In this document: piece by piece, positions 1 to 5,339 of the stretch
How positions within the stretch are numbered: the stretch's first letter is position 1
How the letters are laid out: every line of letters begins with the position of its first letter
Origin: CAG-791 sp963650385
Lineage (GTDB): Bacteria > Bacillota > Clostridia > Lachnospirales > Lachnospiraceae
Assembly (NCBI GenBank): GCA_963650385.1
Contig: CAVJLL010000071.1
Location: 1 to 11,143, forward strand
Direction of reading: 5' to 3'
DNA: 11,143 nt
The notes under the pieces: generated by a model
What the model saw: the letters and a program-made list of their open reading frames with translations, nothing else
Database searches by the model: none
What the model was told of the DNA's origin: nothing
Translations under genes and position numbers: made by a program

Positions 1-250
1 CGCCAGCCACGACGGGTCCTGGCGGAGTTGTCCGGTCCTGGGACGCTACGCTGACTTCGTCAGCTACGAGATGGCCCGTTGGGCCACTCGGCAAAAGCGT
101 GCTCCATCCTCGGACCTAGCGGTGCTAAGCTCGCAGAAAACGCTCGCAAGCACCGAGGCCTCGCAAGGCCCTGGACCTGGACATTCTCCGCCACCCTGTC
201 GCTTGGCTGGCGAGTGTACAGTAACACCCCGTCGCTGGCTGGTGCTGAAC
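1..250 (+). repeat. Palindromic structured intergenic element, copy A (left end outside window)
   Basis: This is a long imperfect inverted repeat. Positions 1-42 pair with 169-212 almost throughout: 1-9 with 204-212, 10-13 with 198-201, 20-27 with 186-193, 29-33 with 179-183, 34-38 with 173-177 and 40-42 with 169-171. Smaller hairpins lie between the arms: GCTGAC/GTCAGC around a TTC loop (50-64), TGGCCC/GGGCCA around GTT (72-86) and GGCCT/AGGCC around CGCA (157-170). The right end reads GGTGCTGAAC (241-250), identical to the right end of copy B. The right arm 169-225 matches the reverse complement of 11087-11143 at 52 of 57 positions without gaps. No convincing gene lies in 1-333: the short open frames here cross the hairpins and lack a good ribosome binding site. 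The function is unknown. It could be a structured RNA, a non-autonomous mobile repeat or a 3'-end processing element. Confidence 0.8.
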
Positions 251-263
251 GGATAAAAAACAC

Positions 264-292
264 TTGCATTTTATAGATGTGTTTCATATAAT
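264..292 (+). promoter_or_regulatory. Promoter of the tRNA-Pro gene
   Basis: A -35 box TTGCAT (264-269) and a perfect -10 box TATAAT (287-292) are separated by 17 bp. Transcription should start near 299-300, about 34 nt before the tRNA. The promoter begins 14 nt after the right end of element A. Confidence 0.8.
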
Positions 293-333
293 AGCAACTG
301 CGTCTGCCGAGAGCAGGAGCATGAGATAGGAAT

Positions 334-406
334 CGGGGTGTAGCGCAGCTGGTAGCGCGCCACGTTAGGGACGTGGAGGCCGCAAGTTCGAACCTTGTCA
401 CTCCGA
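334..406 (+). tRNA. tRNA-Pro, anticodon AGG (A34)
   Basis: A full cloverleaf can be drawn by hand. The acceptor stem is CGGGGTG (334-340) with CACTCCG (399-405), including one G-U pair. The D stem is GCGC/GCGC with the loop AGCTGGTA. The anticodon stem is CCACG/CGTGG (360-364, 372-376) around the loop TTAGGGA. The variable loop is AGGCC, and the T arm is GCAAG/CTTGT around TTCGAAC. Loop positions 34-36 read AGG, so it decodes CCU. Proline identity is supported by the C1-G72 pair, discriminator A73, G35, G36 and G37, and by overall likeness to bacterial tRNA-Pro. CCA is not encoded (TGG follows A406), so it must be added by CCA nucleotidyltransferase. A34 in bacteria is normally restricted to tRNA-Arg(ACG), so this isoacceptor is unusual and may be edited to inosine by TadA (inference). 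Confidence 0.92.
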
Positions 407-412
407 TGGTGG

Positions 413-460
413 AAGTCCTCAGAAACGTTGAGAAATCGGCGGATCTGAGGACTTTTTGTT
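413..460 (+). terminator. Rho-independent terminator after tRNA-Pro
   Basis: An 11-bp perfect stem, 413-423 (AAGTCCTCAGA) with 444-454 (TCTGAGGACTT), encloses a 20-nt loop and runs into a T-rich tract (453-460). It starts 7 nt after the tRNA 3' end and so makes the tRNA a single-gene transcription unit. Confidence 0.85.
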
Positions 461-507
461 TACTGTAAGATGATTACACATGATTCCTCACTGACAGCCA
501 GGCTTCA

Positions 508-536
508 TTCACAAACAGAAGAGATAATGCTAAGAT
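508..536 (+). promoter_or_regulatory. Candidate promoter of the DUF975 gene
   Basis: TTCACA (508-513) and TAAGAT (531-536) are 17 bp apart, and TGC sits just before the -10 box as an extended -10 element. The placement suits the gene at 579, since a terminator closes the unit upstream. Both boxes are imperfect. Confidence 0.4.
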
Positions 537-578
537 AAAACGGAAATTCAGCAGAGAAGATACGAAGGAGGCATTCTT

Positions 579-1307
579 ATGTGGACAATTAGAGAAGTAA
601 AGGAAAAGGGACACATACTCAGAAACGTTAATTACTGGAAGATGGTGCTGACAGCGCTGATTCTCATGGTGACGCTCGGCGAGACGGTACTCATCACCGG
701 AGTCAGAGCGGCGGGGGCAGGAACATCGCTGGAATCGTCTTACACGGTAAACTGGCCGTCTGCACTTCTGATTCCGCCGGTGGTGGGACTCATTGCCACA
801 ATCGTTCTGGCGGCGGCCTGGGTGAAGATTGCCATCCGTTATTTCCTCCTGCATCCGCTGGAGGTTGGGTGCCGCCGTTATATGGTCGTTGCACATTCGG
901 AAGGCGCAGCGGCGTCCCTTGGTGAGCTTTTCCACTGCTTCAGCAAGAGCTTCCTGAATGTTGTGAAAATAATGTTTCTGCGGGATCTGTATACCATGCT
1001 GTGGTCACTGCTGTTCGTGATTCCGGGAATTGTAAAGAGCTATTCCTATCGTCTGGTTCCGTTTATTCTGGCGGAGGAGCCGGGAATGGCCTCCTCGGAG
1101 GCATTCCGCCTTTCACGGGAGATGATGCAGGGCAACAAGTGGCATGCATTCCTGTTTGATCTGTCCTTCATCGGATGGCACATCCTGAATGCCTGCACGC
1201 TGGGGATCCTGGGAATCTTTTATGTCAATCCCTATTATCACTGCGCCGGCACGGAGCTGTACATTACGCTCCGGGATCAGTACCTGAAAAAGGACGCGGA
1301 GCAGTAG
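579..1307 (+). CDS. DUF975 family integral membrane protein
   Basis: This 242-residue multi-pass membrane protein of unknown biochemical function resembles DUF975, a family widespread in Firmicutes. Hydrophobic segments lie near residues 22-42, 62-92, 139-160 and 190-225. Features I recognise from the family are the PGIVKSYSY stretch in the third segment, the conserved pattern of Ser, Met and Gly followed by Lys (MMQGNKWHAF), the LSFIGWHIL helix, and the C-terminal YVNPYYHCAGTELY end. The start is the ATG at 579, preceded by AAGGAGG at 565-571 with 7 nt spacing. It appears to be a single-gene unit: a tRNA terminator lies upstream, and structured element B starts about 8 nt after its stop and ends at a terminator. 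The sequence gives no indication of substrate. The family call is firm, but a function cannot be stated. Confidence 0.88.
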   Translation: MWTIREVKEKGHILRNVNYWKMVLTALILMVTLGETVLITGVRAAGAGTSLESSYTVNWPSALLIPPVVGLIATIVLAAAWVKIAIRYFLLHPLEVGCRRYMVVAHSEGAAASLGELFHCFSKSFLNVVKIMFLRDLYTMLWSLLFVIPGIVKSYSYRLVPFILAEEPGMASSEAFRLSREMMQGNKWHAFLFDLSFIGWHILNACTLGILGIFYVNPYYHCAGTELYITLRDQYLKKDAEQ

Positions 1308-1314
1308 ACTCGTC

Positions 1315-1605
1315 GTTAGCCGACTGGCGCAATATAACCTACACAGTCGTAACTATTCAGCCCCCATCTCGAATTTGATACTCGAAAATGCCCGATGGCA
1401 TTTTCTCCTATCTTGGAGTGATTGCCGGCAAAGCCGCCAATACACTCCGTGCTGCGGAGAAACCGCATACGCGGATTTCTCCTTGCATTCGCAAATCCTC
1501 GATGTGGCTGGCCAAAGGCTCTTCGAGCCTTGGCCGCCTGCCAATTTCAATCGTGAATTCGCCTGCAAGCAGTCAATTCATGTTGAAATGTGGCAGGTGC
1601 TGAAC
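1315..1605 (+). repeat. Palindromic multi-hairpin intergenic element, copy B (complete)
   Basis: This region between the DUF975 gene and the ABC operon is packed with consecutive hairpins: CGACT/AGTCG (1321-1325, 1345-1349); a 9-bp stem 1384-1392/1397-1405; an arm 1415-1429/1433-1448; an 11-bp arm 1456-1466/1471-1482; an 11-bp arm 1510-1521/1525-1535 with a TTC loop; and a long arm in which 1537-1550 pairs with 1583-1597, 1554-1559 with 1575-1580, and 1563-1566 with 1569-1572. The ends TTCAGC (1356-1361) and GCTGAA (1599-1604) are complementary. The left end (GTTAGCC, then GTCGTAAC at 1346-1353) resembles copy C, and the right end GGTGCTGAAC (1596-1605) equals that of copy A. The interior does not resemble copy A, so the ends are shared but the core varies. 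Open frames crossing it lack good start signals and are not called as genes. Function unknown; a structured RNA or mobile repeat is possible. Confidence 0.72.
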
Positions 1606-1608
1606 AGA

Positions 1609-1637
1609 AAACACAGTCTGAAAAGACTGTGTTTTTT
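1609..1637 (+). terminator. Rho-independent terminator after element B
   Basis: A 10-bp perfect stem AAACACAGTC (1609-1618) / GACTGTGTTT (1625-1634) with loop TGAAAA is followed by a T tract (1632-1637). It begins 4 nt after the right end of element B, so transcripts from the DUF975 gene would carry the whole element at their 3' end. Confidence 0.9.
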
Positions 1638-1638
1638 C

Positions 1639-1667
1639 TTGCATCAGGCACTTTCCTGTGGTAAAGT
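1639..1667 (+). promoter_or_regulatory. Candidate promoter of the amino-acid ABC operon
   Basis: TTGCAT (1639-1644), the same -35 hexamer as the tRNA promoter, lies 17 bp from TAAAGT (1662-1667), with an extended -10 TGG directly before it. The predicted start near 1674 leaves a leader of about 40 nt, too short for a large riboswitch. Confidence 0.55.
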
Positions 1668-1713
1668 GATACCCAATTAAACCGCGGCGGAACTGCGGCA
1701 GAGGAGGATTATT

Positions 1714-2598
1714 ATGAAAAAGAAGGCAATTGCGGCATTGATGGCCGGTGTTATGACGGCAGGGATTCTGGCAGGATGCGGCTCTCAGGAGAGCACAGGC
1801 AGCAGCGCATCAACGGCGGCAGAGACAGCGGAGGCAGATGCAGCGGAGGGCTCCGCGGCTGCAGAAGACACAGCAGATGCGGCGGCTGCTGACAGCGATG
1901 TCGCTTATATTAAGGATAAGGGAACCTTGATTGTCGGCATCACTGACTTTGAGCCCATGGACTATAAGGATGAGAGCGGCAGCTGGATCGGCTTCGATGC
2001 GGATATGGCGTCGCAGGTGGCGAAGGATTTGGGCGTCGAGGTGCAGTTCGTGGAAATCGATTGGGACAACAAGATCCTTGAGCTGGAGAACAAGAGCATC
2101 GATGTCGTATGGAACGGCATGACGCTGACCGATGAGGTCACGTCCTCGATGGAGTGCACCAATGCCTACTGCAACAATGCTCAGGTGGTTGTGCTGCCGG
2201 CCGATAAGGCGGAGGAATATCCGGATGCGGCGAGCATGGCAGACCTCGCATTTGCGGTAGAGGCCGGCTCTGCAGGAGAGCAGGCTGCGCAGGAGAACGG
2301 GTTTAATTACACGTCGCTCACCTCTCAGGCAGATACATTGATGGAGGTTTCTGCCGGAACATCGGATGCCAGCATCATTGACCTTCTGATGGCAGGAGCG
2401 ATGATCGGAGAGGGAACGGATTATCCGACCCTGACACATACGCTGGAGCTTACGACCGAGGAATACGGCGTCGGCTGCCGGAAGGGATCGGATCTGGCTT
2501 CATTTATCAACGATGAATTCAAGACGCTCTATGCGGACGGTACAATGCAGCAGATCGCCGAGAAGTACGGCGTGCAGGATGCACTGATCGAGCAGTAA
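1714..2598 (+). CDS. Amino-acid ABC transporter substrate-binding lipoprotein (SBP family 3)
   Basis: This is the extracellular ligand-binding component of a polar amino-acid importer, 294 residues long. It has a lipoprotein signal peptide with lipobox LAGC, so Cys22 should be the lipidated residue. A low-complexity Ala/Glu/Asp/Ser linker (about residues 23-62) tethers the binding domain. The domain begins near KGTLIVGITDFEPMDY (69-84) and includes the family pattern GFDADMASQVAKDLG and NGMTLTDE. At the place where related proteins usually have an Arg that binds the ligand carboxylate (TDER/TPER), this one reads TDEV, with Val142. Asp223 in the second lobe is present. Ligand identity therefore cannot be assigned; glutamine or another amino acid is only a guess. 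The ATG at 1714 follows GAGGAGG (1701-1707). It heads the operon with permease and ATPase, and the hairpin after it suggests expression above its partners. Confidence 0.93.
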   Translation: MKKKAIAALMAGVMTAGILAGCGSQESTGSSASTAAETAEADAAEGSAAAEDTADAAAADSDVAYIKDKGTLIVGITDFEPMDYKDESGSWIGFDADMASQVAKDLGVEVQFVEIDWDNKILELENKSIDVVWNGMTLTDEVTSSMECTNAYCNNAQVVVLPADKAEEYPDAASMADLAFAVEAGSAGEQAAQENGFNYTSLTSQADTLMEVSAGTSDASIIDLLMAGAMIGEGTDYPTLTHTLELTTEEYGVGCRKGSDLASFINDEFKTLYADGTMQQIAEKYGVQDALIEQ

Positions 2599-2667
2599 AG
2601 AGCAGGGACAGGAAGAACAAATCTATGGGAACGCTGATGCAATCGGCATTTTCCTGGAGTATTGCGT

Positions 2668-2704
2668 GCAAGACCGGACAGTGTTGTCCGGCCTTGCGTT
2701 TTGT
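2668..2704 (+). terminator. Intercistronic terminator-like hairpin (probable attenuator or 3' stabiliser)
   Basis: A 12-bp stem with one mismatch has GCAAG (2668-2672) pairing with CTTGC (2693-2697), CCGGACA (2674-2680) with TGTCCGG (2685-2691), and loop GTGT. It is followed by GTTTTGT, a weak T tract. It sits 70 nt after the binding-protein stop and before the permease start. In ABC importers such hairpins commonly give excess binding protein relative to the membrane subunits, by partial termination or by protecting the upstream mRNA. Confidence 0.6.
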
Positions 2705-2721
2705 ATGTTAACGGAGAAAAT

Positions 2722-2728
2722 GGAGGAG
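2722..2728 (+). promoter_or_regulatory. Ribosome binding site that fixes the permease start at GTG 2735
   Basis: GGAGGAG is placed 6 nt before GTG 2735, an ideal spacing. The alternative in-frame starts are poorly served: ATG 2705 has no Shine-Dalgarno sequence, ATG 2720 has a GGAG that is too close, and GTG 2666 falls at the base of the hairpin. Confidence 0.7.
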
Positions 2729-2734
2729 AAGGCT

Positions 2735-3391
2735 GTGTTCTGGAATGTTACATTATCTTTGCTGCAGGGGTTTGGGGGAACGCTGAAGCTGTTCGCACTG
2801 ACGCTGGTGTTCTCTCTGCCGCTGGGGCTGTTTATCAGCCTGGGAACCATGAGCAATGTGAAAATACTGCGGTATCCTCTGCAATTTCTGATCTGGGTGA
2901 TCCGCGGAACACCGCTTCTGCTCCAGCTCCTTGTGATCTACTACGGACCGGGAATTGTCCTGGGACATAACTGGTGGGGCTCGGGAACGAGCGGGCGGTT
3001 CATCGCTGCACTGGCTGCCTTTGTCATCAATTATGCCTGCTATTTTTCGGAAATTTACCGCGGCGGAATTCAGTCCGTTCCGGCAGGACAGTTTGAGGCG
3101 GGACAGGTGCTGGGACTGACGAAGGGGCAGATTTTCCGGAAGATCATTCTGCTGCAGGTGATCAAGCGGATTGTGCCGCCGATGGCGAACGAGATCATCA
3201 CGCTGGTGAAGGATACCTCGCTTGCCCGGGTGATTGCAGTCTATGAAATCATCTGGAACGGACAATCCTTTATCAAGAGTGCGGGCATCATTTGGCCGCT
3301 GTTCTATACAGGCGTTTTCTATCTGCTGTTCTCCGGCCTGTTAACGCTTCTGTTTAACTGGATCGAGAAAAAGCTGAGCTATTTCCGCTGA
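2735..3391 (+). CDS. Amino-acid ABC transporter permease (HisM/GlnP type)
   Basis: This membrane subunit forms the translocation channel of the polar amino-acid importer. From the GTG start it is 218 residues, the normal size for the family. It has about five hydrophobic segments, near residues 12-37, 47-71, 88-106, 150-172 and 185-208. Characteristic features are RGTPLLLQL (57-65), typical of the His/Glu/Gln/Arg permease family, and the cytoplasmic EAA loop starting at Glu121 (EAGQVLGLTKGQ), with its conserved Gly127, which contacts the ATPase. The loop is followed by VKDTSL (158-163), another family hallmark. The start was chosen on the Shine-Dalgarno sequence, and homologues of this type start just before such an NVTLSLL segment. 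It lies between the binding protein (136 nt gap with a hairpin) and the ATPase (69 nt gap). Confidence 0.92.
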   Translation: MFWNVTLSLLQGFGGTLKLFALTLVFSLPLGLFISLGTMSNVKILRYPLQFLIWVIRGTPLLLQLLVIYYGPGIVLGHNWWGSGTSGRFIAALAAFVINYACYFSEIYRGGIQSVPAGQFEAGQVLGLTKGQIFRKIILLQVIKRIVPPMANEIITLVKDTSLARVIAVYEIIWNGQSFIKSAGIIWPLFYTGVFYLLFSGLLTLLFNWIEKKLSYFR

Positions 3392-3410
3392 GCTTGCGGC
3401 GAGGTGAAGC

Positions 3411-3440
3411 TGCCGTGTCTGCCAGGCAGATGCGGCGGCA
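3411..3440 (+). other. Intercistronic hairpin between permease and ATPase genes
   Basis: TGCCG (3411-3415) can pair with CGGCA (3436-3440), and TCTGC (3418-3422) with GCAGA (3426-3430), giving a compact imperfect hairpin without a T tract. It may stabilise or process the mRNA, or it may be chance GC-rich pairing. It ends 10 nt before the ATPase ribosome binding site. Confidence 0.35.
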
Positions 3441-3460
3441 TCTGACGAAGAGAGGTAACT

Positions 3461-4240
3461 ATGTCTATTCTTGAAGTACAACATTTGCAGAAGCAGTTTG
3501 ACCGCTCGGAGGTGCTGAAGGACATTTCCTTTACGATGGAGGAGGGAACGGCTTTGTCGATCATCGGCTCCTCCGGCTCCGGCAAGACAACGCTCCTTCG
3601 GTGCCTGAATTTCCTGGAGACACCGAATGCAGGCACGATTTCCGTTCGGGGAGAAACGTTGTTTGACGCCAATCTTCACGAGAGCTTGAGTGATGAGCAG
3701 ATCCGCAGGAAGCGGCTGCATTTCGGCATGGTGTTTCAGTCCTTTAATCTCTTTCCGCAGTATACAGCACTGGAAAATATCATGCTGGCGCCAAGACTTC
3801 TGGATAAGGGAAAAGAGCAGGGAGAAAGCGAAGAGCAGCTTCGCAGGAGGGCAGAGGAGCTGTTGGATCAGATGGGACTGTCCAACCGGATAAACCTGTA
3901 TCCGCATCAGCTCTCCGGCGGCCAGCAGCAGCGCGTGGCAATTGCAAGAGCGCTGGCGCTGCAGCCAGATATCCTCTGCTTTGACGAGCCTACTTCAGCG
4001 CTGGACCCAGAGCTGACGGGGGAGGTTCTAAAGGTGATCCGCGGCCTTGCCAGCAAGAACACGACGATGATCATTGTGACGCATGAAATGAAGTTCGCAA
4101 GGGATGTTTCGGATTATGTACTCTTTATGGATAAGGGCGTGATCGCAGAGCAGGGAACGGCAGAGGACGTCTTTGACCATCCGAAGGAGGAACGGACCAG
4201 GCAGTTCCTGGCCCGCTACAGCGAAGAGAAGGGGAATTAA
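3461..4240 (+). CDS. Amino-acid ABC transporter ATP-binding protein (GlnQ/HisP type)
   Basis: This cytoplasmic ATPase of 259 residues powers the polar amino-acid importer. All nucleotide-binding motifs are intact: Walker A GSSGSGKT (36-43), Q-loop Gln93 in VFQSFNLFPQ, signature LSGGQ (151-155) followed by QQRVAIARAL, Walker B ILCFDEP with catalytic Glu176, D-loop SALD (179-182) and H-loop His208 (THEMKFARDV). FNLFPQYTALENI is typical of the polar amino-acid uptake subfamily. There is a somewhat long charged insertion (LLDKGKEQGESEEQLRRRAEE, broken here: residues 113-133) between Q-loop and signature. The ATG at 3461 follows AGAGAGG (3449-3455). It is the last gene of the transporter operon, and no clear terminator follows, so read-through into the kinase gene is possible. 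Confidence 0.95.
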   Translation: MSILEVQHLQKQFDRSEVLKDISFTMEEGTALSIIGSSGSGKTTLLRCLNFLETPNAGTISVRGETLFDANLHESLSDEQIRRKRLHFGMVFQSFNLFPQYTALENIMLAPRLLDKGKEQGESEEQLRRRAEELLDQMGLSNRINLYPHQLSGGQQQRVAIARALALQPDILCFDEPTSALDPELTGEVLKVIRGLASKNTTMIIVTHEMKFARDVSDYVLFMDKGVIAEQGTAEDVFDHPKEERTRQFLARYSEEKGN

Positions 4241-4257
4241 CTTAGCATTACAGCATC

Positions 4258-4286
4258 TTTTTGTATGGCGGAAGGTGGGGTATACT
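4258..4286 (+). promoter_or_regulatory. Possible promoter of the ROK kinase-asnB unit
   Basis: TATACT (4281-4286) is a good -10 box 35 nt before the ATG. The -35 region is weak: T-rich TTTTTG (4258-4263) lies at 17 bp, while TTGTAT (4261-4266) is only 14 bp away. It is called mainly on the -10 box and its position. Confidence 0.35.
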
Positions 4287-4320
4287 AAGTCGGCAGGACT
4301 GCTGCAGAAGGAGGGGTTAC

Positions 4321-5271
4321 ATGGGACAGGAACAGTATGCATTTGGGATTGATGTCGGCGGTACAACGATCAAGCTCGGACTGTTTGATGCACAGGAGGG
4401 CGAGCTGCTTGAAAAATGGGAGATTCCGACCAGAACCGAGGAAAACGGCTGCCACATTCTGGCGGATGCGGCGGAGTCGGTCAGGAATAAAATCGCCGGC
4501 AAGAATCTGCAGAGGGAACAGATTGCAGGAATCGGCATCGGCGTTCCGGGACCGGTGCTGGCAAACGGCATTGTCAACGGCGCAGTAAATCTTCACTGGA
4601 GTGAGATGGATGTTGAAGGGATCCTGTCCGGTCTTCTGGACGGCATGCCGGTAAAGGTGGGAAATGACGCAAATGTTGCGGCGCTCGGCGAGCAATGGAA
4701 GGGCGGCGGAAGAGGATACAGCAGCATTGTCATGGTGACGCTGGGGACCGGCGTCGGCGGCGGCATCATTCTGGATGGGAAGATTCTGCCCGGATCCCAC
4801 GGCGCCGGCGGCGAGATCGGTCACATGCTCGTGTCGCATCATGAGACGGCGGTCTGCAACTGCGGCAAAAAGGGGTGCCTTGAGCAGTATGCCTCTGCCA
4901 GCGGCGTTGTCCGGATTACCCGGAAGGCGCTCGCGGAAAACACAGCGCCGACGATGCTGCAGGACAACGGAGCCCTTACGGCCAAGCAGATCTTTGATGC
5001 AGCCAAGGCAGGAGACGTGTTTGCACTTTCCATGGTGGAAGCCTTCGGCAAAAAGCTGGGAGAAGCACTGGCGAGCATCTGTACCGTCATTGATCCGGAG
5101 GCAATTGTCATCGGCGGCGGTATGTCGAAGGCAGGACGCATCATTCTGGATACCGTGCAGAAGTATTACACACCGGCTGCCTTCCACGCGTGCCGTACGA
5201 CGGCATTCAAGATGGCAGAGCTGGGAAATGATGCAGGAATATACGGGGCAGTTCGAATGGTGATTCAGTAG
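4321..5271 (+). CDS. ROK family sugar kinase (probable glucokinase)
   Basis: This cytoplasmic kinase of 316 residues should phosphorylate a hexose (probably glucose to glucose-6-phosphate) with ATP. ROK hallmarks are present in order: phosphate-binding DVGGTT (11-16), GNDAN (114-118) with catalytic Asp116, GTGVGGG (142-148), EIGH (165-168), and the zinc site made of His168 with Cys179, Cys181 and Cys186 in CNCGKKGCLE. VIGGGMSKAG near residue 263 is the C-terminal adenine-side loop. An intact zinc site and the absence of an N-terminal helix-turn-helix argue for a kinase rather than a ROK repressor. Glucose specificity is inferred from likeness to Firmicutes glucokinases; N-acetylmannosamine or fructose kinases are alternatives. 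The ATG at 4321 is chosen because AAGGAGG (4308-4314) lies 6 nt upstream. An in-frame ATG at 4261 has no Shine-Dalgarno sequence and overlaps the likely promoter. asnB follows 68 nt downstream. Confidence 0.9.
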   Translation: MGQEQYAFGIDVGGTTIKLGLFDAQEGELLEKWEIPTRTEENGCHILADAAESVRNKIAGKNLQREQIAGIGIGVPGPVLANGIVNGAVNLHWSEMDVEGILSGLLDGMPVKVGNDANVAALGEQWKGGGRGYSSIVMVTLGTGVGGGIILDGKILPGSHGAGGEIGHMLVSHHETAVCNCGKKGCLEQYASASGVVRITRKALAENTAPTMLQDNGALTAKQIFDAAKAGDVFALSMVEAFGKKLGEALASICTVIDPEAIVIGGGMSKAGRIILDTVQKYYTPAAFHACRTTAFKMAELGNDAGIYGAVRMVIQ

Positions 5272-5299
5272 AATTGCTGCCGGATTAGGATAAGAGCAA

Positions 5300-5320
5300 G
5301 CGGCAATGGACCATTGCTGC
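5300..5320 (+). repeat. Inverted repeat just upstream of asnB
   Basis: The arms 5300-5309 and 5311-5320 are complementary over 10 positions (one G-U in RNA) around a single central A. The core is GCAATGG/CCATTGC. There is no T tract, so it is not an intrinsic terminator. It ends 6 nt before the weak asnB ribosome binding site (GTGAGG, 5327-5332). It could be an operator or an mRNA hairpin affecting asnB translation. Confidence 0.5.
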
Positions 5321-5339
5321 GGGGATGTGAGGCGGCCGG

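Noticed and set aside
60..401. Open frames through element A, one of which extends antisense through the tRNA
   Set aside because: They cross a strong palindrome, a promoter and a tRNA gene, and look like no protein family I know.
1384..1597. CRISPR array
   Set aside because: The hairpins differ from each other in sequence and length, there is no constant repeat with regular spacers, and no cas gene is nearby.
1315..1605. Integron attC-like site (ends reminiscent of RYYYAAC and GTTRRRY)
   Set aside because: The ends are in the wrong order and each has a mismatch to the core consensus; the size is large and no integrase or cassette array is present.
1375..1680. Open reading frames through element B on both strands (up to 101 codons)
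   Set aside because: Several frames are open at once across the hairpins, none has a proper ribosome binding site, one runs through the terminator, and the base pairing explains the sequence better than coding does.
1668..1713. Riboswitch or T-box controlling the amino-acid ABC operon
   Set aside because: The predicted leader is only about 40 nt and contains no T-box motif or large fold.
2666..2734. Longer permease starting at GTG 2666, ATG 2705 or ATG 2720
   Set aside because: GTG 2666 is at the base of a hairpin, and the others lack a properly spaced Shine-Dalgarno sequence; GTG 2735 has GGAGGAG at 6 nt.
4261..4320. Longer ROK kinase starting at ATG 4261
   Set aside because: It adds 20 residues unlike the family, overlaps the likely promoter, and lacks a ribosome binding site, whereas ATG 4321 has AAGGAGG.
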